From: Petrolisthes cinctipes | Lineage: Eukaryota > Arthropoda > Malacostraca > Decapoda > Porcellanidae | Assembly: GCA_033782935.1 (NCBI GenBank) | Contig: JAWQEG010001559.1 | Coordinates: 1,606,001 to 1,670,000 of the forward strand | DNA length: 64,000 bases | Reading direction: 5' to 3' | Shown here: positions 12,268-24,384 of the stretch, piece by piece | Layout of the letters: each line of letters opens with the position of its first letter | Numbering within the stretch: position 1 is the first letter of the stretch | Notes under the pieces: model-generated | What the model was told of the DNA's origin: nothing | Databases searched by the model: none | Seen by the model: only the letters and a program-made list of their open reading frames with translations | Made by a program: the position numbers and the translations under genes

Positions 12268-12610
12268 GGTATATCTGGAGCAACTATTTCCTTCAAACTA
12301 TTCCAAGCAACAGGATACAGGTATTATTCTCAATGTGGTCCTGTTTCCTGGTATACTTTGGAAGAATGAAGGCACTCCAAATCACCAAAATGAACATTTC
12401 CCCTTATTTTTAATTACATTATCTATTATTATGTTAAGTGGAAAGTACAGTGTTGGTAAATGTGGAGCAAATGATTCCTCCAAACTATTCCAAGCAACAG
12501 AACACTATTATTTTTGTTCATCGGGGTCCTGTTTCCTGGCATACTTGGGAGGAATCAAGGCACTCCAAGTAACAAAAATGAAGTACCCCCTCAAACACAA
12601 TTATGTTAAA
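12268..12610. repeat. Two-unit imperfect tandem repeat, about 185 bp period
   Basis: The block 'ttccaagcaacag...cctgtttcctgg.atactt.gga.gaat.aaggcactccaa.tcac-aaaatgaa' occurs at about 12295-12400 and again at about 12488-12590. Each copy is preceded by a 'ggagcaa.....tcc..caaacta' block. A related short segment 'ccttcaaactatgccaggaaac' lies at about 55940. There is no coding sense. It is probably part of an unclassified interspersed repeat. Confidence 0.65.
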
Positions 12611-12639
12611 TTAAATATGATTATGTGACGGCGTGTTTT

Positions 12640-14165
12640 TCCTTTATATCTATAAAGTTTATTAATTGAAAATTTACTCTACATAGGGAGGAAAACAAAA
12701 AGCCCACTGCCAAAGCAAAACAAAAAGCCACCAGTGTATGCTCCTAATCTATCCTATCGCTGGATCAACCTGATCTGGAAAACAAAAAAACACAAGAGAC
12801 TGATGAGGAACAGGACTTGTCTTGCGAATACCAAGAAGAAAAAATCATACAAAGGACAAGTCCAGCCCCTCCTCAGCACTAGATATGCTGCCACCACCAG
12901 ACCAGGCTGACAGAGGAAGCAAGTTGAACACACACTGGAGTGGTAGCGTAGCGTTACTTTAATTAGGCACGTGAGTAAGCAACCCAGCCTACAATTTTAA
13001 TGGGGGTACGATCAGTGATATGAATCGAGAACAAATATCTATATAGGATCAGAGTCTATTTGCTAAAATTGGTGACGGAAATACTCAACTAATTATAAAC
13101 CCGTTTTATTTTACAATTATATGACACAATAAAATAATATTAATACAATAATAATACAATAATAATACCCCCATCCCTTGTTAACAGTATTTCCTAAACC
13201 TCACTCTGCCAAACCAGGATATGAAGTATTCTGTATCTCGCAGGCTGACAGAAACCTAAACAGACTTAAATCCAAAACAAAATCAATTATTACCATATTT
13301 TCTCTCCCCTCCCACAATATCCCGATTAATTCCTAATAATAAATTCTGCACAATGAGGCCGAAAGAAAGCTAATACAATTAAAAAAATCACATCCTAAAC
13401 ATCGAGATTCTAATTATACACTTTTCAAATGGGGAATTGCCAGCAATTATTATTATCATTGTGAACCTCGTGGGTCAAGTTTGCTCAAGGGTTTGCTACT
13501 AAAAATGGCTGCTCTCCCCAGCTCTGTTACATTACCGGGACCAGAGTGAGGAGAAAGCATGGAGAACTTCCTTCTTCTCTCCCCCCTCCCCCCACTCAAG
13601 CCAAGTAGTGCCCATTGTATTTCATGTTCTAACATTCTTACAATTCCACCATCAAAAGTGTATACTTACTTACATACTACAATTTTCACATATTCCCTTT
13701 CTCAAATACATTGCATTTTTCCTCTGTTAAGGTATTATATTAAGGTATTATATATATCTAAGGTATGTATTGCTCCGCGACTTAGAGGTTGGTTCTCCAT
13801 GATCTATCCTAACTAATTTAATCATTTTCTAAGTAAGTTACAGAAAAATGCAGGTACTGTTACTGTAATATCATTGGAACGGTATGTTCGTAATTATAAA
13901 TTATAATTATAAATAAATGCAGTTCCTATAATCCAAATAATAATTCTCAAATTAATCTTCACCTCCTAATCATTTACGTATTTTCCATCACTATTAATCT
14001 CACCTATGATTTTAATTTTTCCTATATTTCACTTATTTACCTAACTATAAACATTATTTGTACTGTTCCTATTTAACATCTAACTATAAACATTATTTGT
14101 ATTTGTTCATATTTAACATTTTCAAAAGAAGTTTACCGCCACGACCATTATTCTTCATTGAATCT
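12640..14165. other. Unannotated intron sequence, about 1.5 kb
   Basis: AT-rich, with short imperfect AAT runs near 13130-13170 and a local 38 bp near-duplication ('taacatctaactataaacattatttgta') near 14040-14100. No ORF or splice-bounded exon resembles a known family. Confidence 0.5.
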
Positions 14166-14172
14166 AGGCCTG

Positions 14173-15931
14173 GGGCCGGATTCACTAACGCAGTTACGAG
14201 ACCTTAGCGACGTTAAGGGACCTTAGCGGGTGAGAGAGCTATTCACTAACGAGTTAAGGGAGTCTTAACCCAAACTATCGTACGGTATTACCTAAGGGGG
14301 CGAGGAGGCACCCTTACGCGAGATAAGGGAGTGAAATGTCCGACAAACGAAGAAAAAAGGAGCTGCCAGGCGTACTTTACAGACATGTCACCATGGAACT
14401 CGTTGTTGCTGTTGATCAGGAACTTGCATTGCAACTCCATGTTGATGATAATCACCAAATATGGTATTATCGTTTTCCTCGAGTGGAAATATTGAGATTA
14501 TGTGATGAGCTTCAGAAATTGGAAGAGTTACCAGGCGATCTCATGCTATCCCCACATATATATTGGTTTTAATTGCCTTAAGAATTTATGCAAGTGATGG
14601 CTTTCAGAGTGTTGTTGGTCTAGACTCTAGTGTGTCTAGAGTAATAAATAAAGTGACAAAAGCCCTCTACAGAAAAGCAAGACTGGAAATAAAAATGCCT
14701 AGAGGAATAGCTGCCACAACAGAGAATAAGCATATATTTCATAGACTAAGAGGTTTTCCTAGTGTAATTGGAACAATTGATTGCACACATGTTCCAATTA
14801 AACCACCTAGGGAAAGTGAACATTTATATGTGAACAGGAAACAGTATCACTCTATCAACATCCAAGTTGTTGCCAACAGTGATCGGAGTACTAGTAGCCT
14901 ACATAACTAATGTGTGTGCAAATTACCCTGGCAGCACTCATGATGCATTTATCTGGAATAACTTTCACCTTCGGCAGAGATTTGAGAATGGAGAATTTGG
15001 AACTTCTTGATATAATCTAACTTCAGGCCTTAATTAACACCCATCACATGAGCTAAACGGAATTCGTCAAGAATTGTGGACTAAATACAATAATACTTAT
15101 GTTTCTAGGAAGCATATGGTTAATGTTGATGATCATTACTGCTATATATCGTAACATATATTATGTCACACTGTATACTGTACCACCATGAAGGAATTGT
15201 TGATATTTCATACTTACACATTAAATTACCATATATATTCAACTGATGCAAGTTAACTTTGCTACTTTACCCCACAGTCGTCAGTAGTGTGTCCAAGTGA
15301 AGTCCCCATAAACTTCATTGCTTAATAGTAACATAAAGTTAGGCTACTTTTGATATTTTGCAAAGTTTTCACAGATTACTTTAAAACCCACAGTACTATT
15401 CACCCTATTCAAAACTCGTACAGTATATTCCAAATGTTTTCCCCAAATAAACAGCTACAACAGAGGCTCTTTCTCTCTGTAGTAAATGGAATATATACTG
15501 TGTAATGTATGAAAAAAAGGCATTGCTGGACTAAAAAAGAATTAATGAGGGAAAGAAAACAGTTTATTAGACATTTTTTCTGTATTACGGCTGTACTCCG
15601 CTGCAGAATTAAGTGCAAATATAATGTTTTGTAGAGCATTCTCCTTCACTGTTTACAAAATAATAATATCAGCTGATGGGAGATCCTTGCGTCTGATTGG
15701 TTGGACTCTTTTGTTACCGACTTCGTGATTGGTTAGCAGACGACAAGATAAAATAAAGTAGAGCCATCTACCGTCAAAATATGAACTACGACTCACGGTG
15801 AGGATAACTTCTCGCTCCCTTACGATTGTTTAGTGAATAGACCTTAAGCGGCGCGCTGCCGTTATCGTAAGGGAGCCTCAGCTCCACTCCCTTATGGGAG
15901 CACTTAAGGGAGTGTTTAGTGAATCCAGGCC
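14173..15931 (+). mobile_element. Harbinger DNA transposon (autonomous type, now dead)
   Basis: The ends read GGGCCGGATTCACTAAC on the left and the complement of GGCCTGGATTCACTAAA on the right. A 3 bp CTG can be read at both borders (14170-14172 and 15932-15934) if one G is allowed to differ. CTG fits the CWG target preference of PIF/Harbinger. Subterminal repeats of the form 'cttaaggg/ccttagcg' are dense in the first and last 120 bp and are likely transposase binding sites. A broken HARBI1-like transposase lies inside. Confidence 0.82.
14336..15010 (+). pseudogene. HARBI1-like transposase (DDE_Tnp_4), frameshifted and truncated
   Basis: The transposase excises and inserts the element through a DDE catalytic triad. 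Three frames can be followed: 14336-14552 (N-terminal part, starts MSDKRRKKEL), about 14553-14890 (helix-turn-helix region, then GFPSVIGTIDCTHVPIKPP with the first catalytic D, and EHLYVNRKQYHSINIQVV) and about 14890-15010 (NVCANYPGSTHDAFIWNNF with the second D). The frameshifts are near 14553 and 14890. A TGA at about 15008 ends the last piece, and the region with the third acidic residue is lost. Intact relatives are about 300-400 residues. The family assignment is firm; activity is excluded. Confidence 0.92.
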
Positions 15932-15934
15932 CTG

Positions 15935-16895
15935 GCTTCTATGTACAATCTTATATAAAAAAGCTTACCCTATCACCCGCAAATACTTAAAATATATATA
16001 TGTATACAAAAAAATAGGGAAGTTACAATTACTTTCTAACCATTTATTTTGCCTACAAAACTGTGACGAGTAATATAAGCCAGGGTTCTTCAAACTTTTT
16101 CAGTCGTGACCCAGTAGGCAAAATCTGATGAAAATATGGGTTGCCAGACGAAAGAATAGAGGTGGTGGTATGGCACTGACTCCTCCTCCTCCCTCCCTAT
16201 TGTCACCTCTTTCCTGTCCTCTACCTCCTCATCACTGCCCTCTACCTCCACCTCCCTGCCCTCAAAGTATCACTACATGTTATGCTTGCAAATTAAAGAA
16301 ATAAGTAAGATAAGAATAATTAAAGAAGTAAATAAAATACCGGGCCTTACAAAACTTTGCACGTCCGTAGCTCAAACCAAGTTGTTGTTTTTTTTTCATT
16401 CAATAGCCATAGAAAATCTATTTCCAACTGGATTTACTTGAAACTCGATTTGTTTATTGATAATGGTGGTAGGTTCATGAGTACATTTTTTTGTTTTTTG
16501 ATAAAGGGAAAATGGACGATGGCAGGGGGGAAATATAAAGAAAAATCGTGAACCGGAGCACACCACTCCCGACGCATATCTCGCAATCACGACATTTCAT
16601 ATTATATATTGGGAATTTAAAAAAACAAGAATGTTACTAAATTTCTATTATGCTAGAGTACTTCCATTTTGAAACTCAAGTCTCTGGTACAAAAAATCTG
16701 GCCTCTAGAACATTTTAAATGTGCATGACATCATGATGTCATAACATCATGATCTTCCACAATCTCTTGCTAACACATTTTTGGTAATCCGGTTATTAAT
16801 ATATTCCAAAATTTCAAGTCGAAAGACCAAATACTTTTTTCTGTTAGTTTATTTTAGTCCCCTTAATTAAGCCTAAGTCTAAGTCTCCCCTTAAT
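15935..16895. other. Mostly unannotated; contains a hAT left end
   Basis: At 16082-16150 the sequence CAGGGTTCTTCAAACTTTT followed by 'cagtcgtgacccag' copies the left end of the hAT MITE at 11160. No matching right end or 8 bp duplication was found, so it is a truncated copy. A CT-rich tract follows at 16180-16265. Near 16725 a short near-palindrome 'gacatcatgatgtcataaca' occurs. No coding sequence is apparent. Confidence 0.6.
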
Positions 16896-17222
16896 TAAGC
16901 CTAGTTAACACATAGGTGAATAAGCTCCCGAAGCCGTCGTAAATAAGCGAATCGTTAAAAACCATGGACCTGGAACCCGAATTTCAGATTATTATCTGTT
17001 GCTACATCCTTCCGCGGGTGGTACTGCAGTGGATCTGCTGTGTATCAACAATGTTCCGGGGAAGCTCCCAGATTCACCGGCCTCTCTGAGACAACTAATT
17101 TGCAATGGTAATTTTAACGTTTTTTTTTTTTTTTTTTTTTTTTGCTGGCGGCACACGCCGTTGTACCCGCGGTTGTCAGGGGTTTAAGCTCAGTTTACAC
17201 ATATGCGAATAAGCTCCCGATG

Positions 17223-17718
17223 CCATCACGTGGTTGGCGCGTTATCTCACCAAACTCCACTTTGGCCACCGGCAGTTCTCCTTCTCTTCCTCTCTGGCGT
17301 AAGAGCTGTTTTTTAGCTGGGGCACTGGATTGTCCTGTTTGTGAGGAAATGCTCAAACAAAGGCAGATGAGCCCATTTGGGGGCCAATGGCATTCCTGAG
17401 TGGTGATTCTTGAGAGCAGCCATTACCGCGTGCACGGCTTCCTGCTCTCTTCACCACTCCCTTCAGGACTGGCACGACTGTCCTCCCCTTTTTTCTTTCC
17501 TTCTTCATTTCACCACAATCCCACGCTGTGTAGGCAGGATGAGCGATGAGGGGATGAATGATGGTAGTGTTGTTCCTTTCTCTTTGCCATCGTCACAGTC
17601 GGGTTCCCCTCGAAATTGGCGACTTGGGGGCACACCATAGTAATCGCCTTGCCTGGGAGTCGAGGCTCCCCCAGGTCGATTGTTTGTTCTGCTGCTCATC
17701 TTAATGTTTTATGGGTAT

Positions 17719-17750
<32 letters not shown>

Positions 17751-20606
17751 GCATTTGCATCTCTAGTAAATTAGTCCTTTAAATTTTAAGTGTTTTAAAA
17801 AATTTAAATTTTATTTTGTTGTTCTTTTAGTGAGGTCTTAGGATATCCATCCCAACCCTGCCCCTTAATCTTTCAGAGGCCTCTATTGTAATACTAGGGG
17901 TCTCCAGGCCAATTTGAGCGATCTTTCTATCGCATCGTCAAAATATGACTTTTGTCTCGAATTATAGGCATGTCTCGGAACTTTTAATCCCTAATCTTAA
18001 GAGACCTGTTTTATTGAGATGCTATTCTATTCCCCATGCACAAGGAATGTGCTTGTACATAAGATCCTCATTTTCTGCCCCCTGCGTTTCTAAGCATGAA
18101 TGTGGTTGCCATGAATTAATTTTGGTGAAGGTTGTTGGCCGTCACAATAATTACTACATATTTTCCTTATACCGCAATCCCAATTTGGATGATGGTATTT
18201 TTTATTGTCTGCTCAGCACAATGGCTGCAATTCAGAGCGTTGACTCTAAGTCCTCTTTTGTCTTTAATGCCCACCACCGAGAATGGTTGGGCTCTGTTTC
18301 TTCAACTGATCAACATGGTCTTGCTGCCTTTGATTTCACCAATCTTTCTTGATGTGATCAGCTTGTTCATGAGCCTACTCATGTCTCCTGCAATTGTTTG
18401 GATCTACTTTTTACTTATGCCACTGCGGTGGTTGATGTCAGTGTTACTCACCCGTTTGGTACTAGTGACCACTCTGGTCTCTCATTTGATATCCAAACTT
18501 CATTTTCATTTCCAGATGACCACATAGCTGTTAAAATCTATCTTAAATCTCGTGCTAATTGGCAAGGGGTGGCTTCTGACTTCCTTGATATGAACTGGAG
18601 TAGAATTCATGGTTCTGACTGTCCTGTTACTGAGCTAAATGGGGTCCTTTTATCCATAAATGAGAGGAAAATCCCTTGCAAAATAATTCAAAGCAGACGT
18701 AGGACAAAGCGTGGTTTAATGCAGAAAGTCGACAGGCACAACGAGACAAGCAGACAGCATATTGCCATTGGTCCCGATCCCGTTCCCCTGCGTCATGTTA
18801 TAACTATGTGCAGCATCGCTCATTGGCACATAGAGTGTATGCTGGGGCGCAAAATAACTACCATGATCACCTAAAAAACATTTTGACTGGCGCTTCTCAG
18901 CCTCGAGTTTGGTGTTGATTCCAGCCTTCCTCCTTTATCCTGTGCTGACGGATCAGTTTGTTCTGGTTCGAAAGATAAAGCAGAACTGCTTGCTTCTATT
19001 TTCATCAGTAAGCAGAGTGATGAAAATCTGCAACTGCCGTTGTCTTGTTTTCCTCAAAGTAGACTTGCCTCATTGGCTTTCAAATCAAAGGAGCTACACT
19101 CTTATCTTAAGGACCTTGACTCCTTTGGGGGTTGCGAGCCATTGGCCTTTGAATTCATCTTTTACAAAATCATTGCCCCGTCACTTGCTCCTAAATTGAC
19201 AAGGCAATTTTTTTTAGAATTCTCATAAGCCGAGAAACTTTTCCTGAATGTTGGCGTGTTGCAAATATCACCCCATCCCCAAGGGTTCTTCACCATTCAT
19301 TCACCCTAATAATTGCAGACCTATCTCCATTACCCCAATTTTATCTAAGATCTTTGAGCGCTTGCTGGCCAAGCGACTAACAAGATTTTTAGATATTAAT
19401 AAACTGTTGCCAAAGAGCCAATTTGGTTTTAGGAAAGGAGTAGGTACTTCGGATGCCCTTCTTTTTATTACTCATATCTTGCAGGCATCTCTTGATGTTG
19501 GACATGAATCTTTACTCGTCTCCCTTGACTTTAGCTCTGCTTTTGACCTTGTTAACCATAAAGCCCTTTTGTTTAAGGCTAGATCTCTAAGAATTGGGGG
19601 TCGCTTCTTTAATATAATAGCAGAGTTTCTATCTAATAGGAGACAACGAGTTTCTGTTGATGGTTGTTTTAGCTCTTTTAATCTAGTTAAATCTAGTGTT
19701 CCTCAGGGTAGTGTCCTGGGGCCACTTCTTTTTATTATTTATACTTCGGACATGTGGTCTGATATTGAGTCTAATATGGTCACTTATGCCGATTATACAA
19801 CTTCGTTTGTATCAAATATTTCTTCACAAGATAGGCAGCATGTCACTGAATTGCTTACCCAGGATGTATTAAAGTTACGGTCAATCGGTCAAGGACTCCC
19901 CTTCCACCTCATCCGGATCTAATCGTGAAGTTGTTGGGTGTCACTTTTGACTCCAAACTGACATTTGAGGAATACCTCCGTTCTGTTGCTTCCTCAATCC
20001 CACAAAGGGTTGGTCTGCTTCGCAAATGTCGTCGTATATATTCTGCTGATGATGTTGTTAGAAATTCCTTTTATTCTTTTCTGTTACCTCATTTTGAGTA
20101 TTGTCATTCTGTGTGGCTTTCTGTCTTCGAATCCCACGTCAAGCTTCTGGACAGAGCTTTTAGTCAGATTCGGTTTTTACTGCTGGACTTGCGATTGAAT
20201 ATTAGACAACGTCGAATGGTGGGCACTATTACTCATCTCTATAAAATTGTTTACAATGCCGATCACCCTTAGCACTGCCTTTTGCCTGATCCATTGATTA
20301 GATCACGCATTACACGATACACTATTGAGCTTTAATGACCGTTTATTTGCTGCCAGGCGATTTAATATGTCTCATTATTCTCGAACTTTTTTCATCACCT
20401 TTGTTGGGTGGTGGAAATCTCTGCCTGATGATATTGTGCATTCGCCTAATTACGAGATATTCAAAAGGCGTGTCAACTCCTTTTTACTACGTTCGTAGTA
20501 TCAATACAATTTCTTCTGTTTCACATCGGTGATGTGCCGCTCGTTGGGCTCTGTGTGGTTCTTAGGTTGGACTCAAATCTTAACCTTCTAGCGGGTCGCC
20601 TTCATT

Positions 20607-20645
<39 letters not shown>
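17223..20645 (+). mobile_element. Jockey-like LINE inserted in element B
   Basis: The LINE lies between the two halves of element B. It has a GC-richer 5' leader (17223-17860) containing T runs, a coding region and a 3' tail of (AAT)n at about 20606-20645. The tail and the orientation fit target-primed insertion. The junction at about 17223 is inferred from where element B similarity stops and may be off by a few bases. The target duplication is not clear. Confidence 0.82.
17880..20532 (+). pseudogene. Endonuclease-reverse transcriptase of the Jockey-like LINE, decayed
   Basis: The protein would nick the target DNA and reverse-transcribe the element RNA. The endonuclease part spans about 17945-18530 in several frames (IFSLYRNPNLDDGIF; then NCLDLLFTY and GTSDHSGLSF). 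The reverse transcriptase runs from about 19248 to 20272: CRPISITPILSKIFERLLA, SQFGFRKGVGTSDALLF, VSLDFSSAFDLVNHKAL, SVPQGSVLGPLLFIIY, then YADYTT where the family has YADD, so a catalytic aspartate is lost. The thumb and C-terminus follow at 19925-20272 in another frame. Frameshifts and stops are frequent, so it is inactive. Confidence 0.9.
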
Positions 20646-20647
<2 letters not shown>

Positions 20648-22564
20648 GCGAAATATAAAAAGTCGGGGACCTGGCAGCCGAATTTTAGATCTTTATCAAT
20701 TGCTGCAACTTACTGTGGGTGCATCGCTGGTTCATCTGTGGTTAATCTGCGATATAACACGAATGATCGGGGGAAGCCAGGAGATTCACTGTTGGCTCTT
20801 GGACGACTAATTTGTAACGGTCATTGTACCCTATTTTTGCCGGCGGTGTTTCTGCAGGAGGCAGCGGGTGTACTCGGAGATGCACCCCTCGGCAGGCTGT
20901 AGGAAGGTCCCTGGTGTCCCTAGGGTACACCAGAGTAGCACCTGTGGTGTATTACTCATCGAGTCAACCTGTCAGATTAGTTGGGGGTGTGCCACCGCTG
21001 TCCCCTCGGCAGGCCGTAGGAAGGTCAACGGTGTCCATGGGGTACACCGGCGGTCCATACCATCAGTCACAAAATCCCCAGGGATGCTCCACGACTTTGC
21101 CGCAGCTAAACCGGCGGCACTTCTACGACTTACTAGTGACTTATCCACGTTCCACCCCAGACATACAAGTTTGCACATTTTTTACAATGTATATGAATGT
21201 TTATATCGCTGGTATATCCTGGACACACCGGCGATTCACTGGCGATGCATCCACGGTGTTTCCCAAGGTCGCGGAAGTTTCGCAACAATTATCTTGCCGG
21301 TGGTAAACAAGAATGTCGGGGGCAAGTTGCAGGTGTACCTACGGTGCACCTGCGACTTATTTTTAATTGGGTTGCGCGACGAAATGTTGGGAGGGGCACC
21401 AACTTTTCGTGGCGCGACCCAAATTGCCGGCGTACCACCCGACTCGCCGTCGAAATATCCGAATAAGGACCCGAATAAGCTTCTTTTTTTTCCAAAATTT
21501 CCTCAATCGGGATGGCGTCGAGAGCTTATTCGTGCATGCGTAAACTGGGCTTTATCTGCGGAATGGCGTGGTCGCACAGGCTTACATAAAAATACCAGTT
21601 AGAATATACATGCGAAAATGTTAAAATTATCCCTATAAACACCGAGATGCAACTAGATAATGACTTTGCCAACAGTTCAAGTTTTCTGGGAATAATTGCA
21701 TGTGAACGATTAGAAAATAGTGATGGACGTTATAGATTAAGCTTTGAATACTCAGTGAAAATCTCTGTAATCGATTTTTTTTTTTTTTTTTTTTTTTTAG
21801 TAACCAATTACTGTGTCAATTACTACTGATATTTGTATATGTAAGTGTACAGTACTGTTATAGTATTATATTGAGTTGTCATTAGAAAAACGAAATATTT
21901 TCATATATTTCTACCACGAAAATGTACTTGTTTTGATATATCATATACACAAAAACACAAAACATATAAAGAAACGCGTGTGTGTTCTCTGAATGTACGC
22001 TCCATAGAAAATATTCAGGTAATAAGCCCAATCTATAGCATTTTACTCATGATCAAGGACCTCACATTAGAGAGACATGTCAGATTTGCCGGAGATGCAT
22101 CCATGGTCTACCCCCTACTTATCCACGTCCCATCCCCGACATTAAACTATAAAATTCTTTTTAATGTGTATGAATGTGTATGTCACTGGTATGTCCCAAG
22201 ATATATCGCTGGTTCACCGCCGATGCTTCCGCGGTATTTGCAGGGCCGCCGGGAGGTCGGGGGTGTATCGCAATATTTTTTTTTGTTGCCGGTAAAACAA
22301 ATTGCCGCAGACAAGCCGTAGGTGCACCTACAGTTCCTCTAGGTCTTTTTTTTATTCGGCATCTGTACCGAGAAGTTGGGATGCCCCCCACCTTTTCGTG
22401 GCGCACCACGAACTGTCGACGAAGCACCCGAATCGCCGCCGAAGCACCCGAATATTGTCCCGAATAAGGATTTCATGAAACAATATTCAAAATTTTGTAT
22501 ATTCATGGTGGCATCTGGAGCTTATTCGTGTATGTGTGAACTAGGCTTTAGGTATTCATTAATT

Positions 22565-22860
22565 GATTGATAGATGACACTAGGCATCTGGCGGCACAAC
22601 AGCTTGGGTTATATACCGCCCAACATTAAATTCTAAAGATTTCAAAATCTGGTCATTTTATAATTTATAAAAAATATACACATTTTATACAGGTTTCACT
22701 ACCCCAAAAGAAAAAAATGGCATGATTAAAAGGACATATCAACTACAACTCACATTTTATTAAGATAATCTGATTAACTTAAGTAAAATATATATAAGAA
22801 TAAAAATATTGAACTATCTAAATAAGATTCATAACTTGTGGAGGAGGACTAGGTTTTAGG
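22565..22860 (-). mobile_element. LINE 3'-end fragment
   Basis: Near-colinear with 56168-56430. It starts with 'tagatgacactaggcatctgg' and continues with 'ttatataccgcccaacatt', 'ttcactacccc.aaag', 'catgattaaaaggacat' and 'ttgaactatctaaa'. Only the 3' untranslated region is present, in reverse orientation. It follows element A closely and marks a separate 5'-truncated insertion. Confidence 0.8.
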
Positions 22861-23116
22861 AGAACTATAGACAATGTTGGGACAGCTACCTCATGTATGG
22901 CATTAGCGCTACGCACAGGCTCAAGTATAAACGACACTAAGCAACTCTTTTAAGGGTCAGAGTGGGGAACATGTATATCAGATCATTGAGTACATACAAT
23001 TTGTTTTGCTCCTACCAGATTAATCCAGACTTGAAGCTGCTAAACTAGAGTACAAACTTCAGGACAAGTTAGTTAAATATGCAACTAAGATTAGTCAAAA
23101 AGAGCCTTTAAATGTA

Positions 23117-23312
23117 CACACAACAAAAAAACTATGGTTACACCTCCTGCGCGATACAAAATGACACCACGAATGAAGGTTTTGGATAACAGATGCGGCG
23201 GCAACATACATACGCAGGGATACCAATGTGAGAAGGCGGTTATCAAAAACCTTCCTTCGTGGTGTCATTTTGTATCGCGCAGAAGGTGTAACTATAGTTT
23301 TTTTGTTGTGTG
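23117..23312. mobile_element. Palindromic MITE (196 bp), TA-flanked
   Basis: Almost the whole element is an inverted repeat. Arms of about 80 bp start CACACAACAAAAAAACTAT and contain the shared block 'gcgatacaaaatgacaccacga', with a short loop around 23195-23235. TA flanks both ends (23115-23116 and 23313-23314). This fits a Tc1/mariner-type MITE able to fold into a long hairpin. Confidence 0.88.
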
Positions 23313-23314
23313 TA

Positions 23315-23400
23315 CGTACAGCCGGTGTAGCAGTAGGAAGTGGAACGCCACTGGAACCCATCAACTGCGCATGCGTGGGGGTTTGAAGGTGCCAGGCGCA
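23315..23400 (+). repeat. Repeat fragment that includes an apparent empty CCGG target site
   Basis: The sequence 'gtacag-CCGG-tgtagcagtagg' followed by 'aagtggaacgccactgg' and 'caactgcgcatgcgtg' repeats, in reverse, the outer flank of the long-TIR element at 29918-33665. On the other side of CCGG, gtacag is the complement of the six bases beyond that element's right end. It therefore looks like an unoccupied copy of the same target. The repeat itself is unclassified. Confidence 0.6.
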
Positions 23401-24380
23401 CGAGTGACGACGGGAAGAGAGCATGATTGCCAATTTAGCAAAAATGAACACTTTTTTGAAGAAGATAACGACAAAATCATTGGAAAAGCTTTGTTTGAGC
23501 TAGACAGGCAAGAAGAGACAGAAAAGATAAAATAAATATTACATAATATGTGGATAATAAGAGAAAACAAAGAGAAAAACTAGAATCAGGCAACACAAAG
23601 AAAAAAAAGAGGACGAGAGAGGGGCCGTTGAAAAGACTATCCCCCCAAAAACAGTGATTGTAACACTGATATACACTCGCTCGGACTCACCAAAGCCGAG
23701 AAGAGTGTACTGTATAAGGAGGCGTTCATCATTTTTTGAGTGGAATGAAGCAGGCAAGTTATATTATAATATATTATACATTAGATACCTGTTTGGCGAG
23801 CAACCTATCAGTAGTTTTTATATGAAATTGACAAACATCTAAGGTTAAACCCAATCAGTGTTTGTACTGTTGTTTTAGTCTCTTCTTATTTATTTATTTA
23901 CTTAATTAAAGATCTACTTATCACATGGAAAGCGGAATTATATACTATTTTGTAGGAGCTGCCCTCTCTGACATCTCTCTAGATTGTGGTGTTGAAACTA
24001 GACAGTCAAGTACGGTATAGAGAAATTACTCTCCCATCTCTTTTTTTTTTTTTTCTCTCTCACTCTCGTGGGTGGTATATGAAGTAAGTATGAATGGTAC
24101 ACAGATAATGGACTTCTTCACCCACATGGATAGTTGAGATAAGTTTATACCTATGGAAATATAACTCTTAATGTTTATGAGAAAATTAAATGTTACAAAC
24201 TTCTTTGATTCTGATAATGTATTAAATCTTGTTTCTTAAGTGGTAGGGAACTGTATTTATTAAATTGGTATGTTTATAAAAAGCAAGTGAGGAGAATCTT
24301 GTGTGTGTACTTATTAGTGTGATATGGATTTTACATGGAATTTCTTAACTCACATATGTTTAACTTTCATTATTGTACTT
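23400..24380. other. Unannotated intron sequence
   Basis: Short frames only (for example 23380-23530, + strand, acidic/lysine-rich), with no family resemblance. A T-run and (CT) stretch lie near 24040-24065. No boundaries are visible. Confidence 0.45.
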
Positions 24381-24384
24381 CCAG

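Larger units (their letters stand above)
17187..21551. mobile_element. Element B: related TTA-flanked DNA transposon inserted in A
   Basis: The left end AGCTCAGTTTACACATATG (17187) and the right end, complement of AGCCCAGTTTACGCATGC (ending 21551), are flanked by TTA (17184-17186 and 21552-21554). Just inside both ends is CGAATAAGCTC. B is split after about 17222 by a LINE and resumes at about 20645, where 'aataagcga' and 'ggacctggcagccgaatttt' match the corresponding part of A (16945-16990). The interior at 20860-21070 has repeated blocks of the type 'cctcggcaggc.gtaggaaggtc'. The long open frame 20868-21602 crosses the right terminus and is unlikely to be a gene. Confidence 0.8.
16898..22547. 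mobile_element. Element A: TTA-flanked DNA transposon, outer shell of a three-level nest
   Basis: The left end AGCCTAGTTAACACATAGG at 16898 and the right end ...TGTGTGAACTAGGCT at 22547 are inverted repeats, with 'gaataagctcc' shared just inside each. TTA flanks both sides (16895-16897 and 22548-22550). The element is interrupted at 17186 by element B. The right half (about 22085-22547) resembles the right half of B (about 21120-21551). It contains no transposase. A 3 bp TTA duplication suggests PIF/Harbinger-type integration. The family is not one I recognise. Confidence 0.78.

Noticed and set aside
20868..21602. 244-codon plus-strand frame
   Set aside because: It runs through internal repeats of element B and across its right terminus at 21551 into unrelated sequence. 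A real gene of the element would end inside it.
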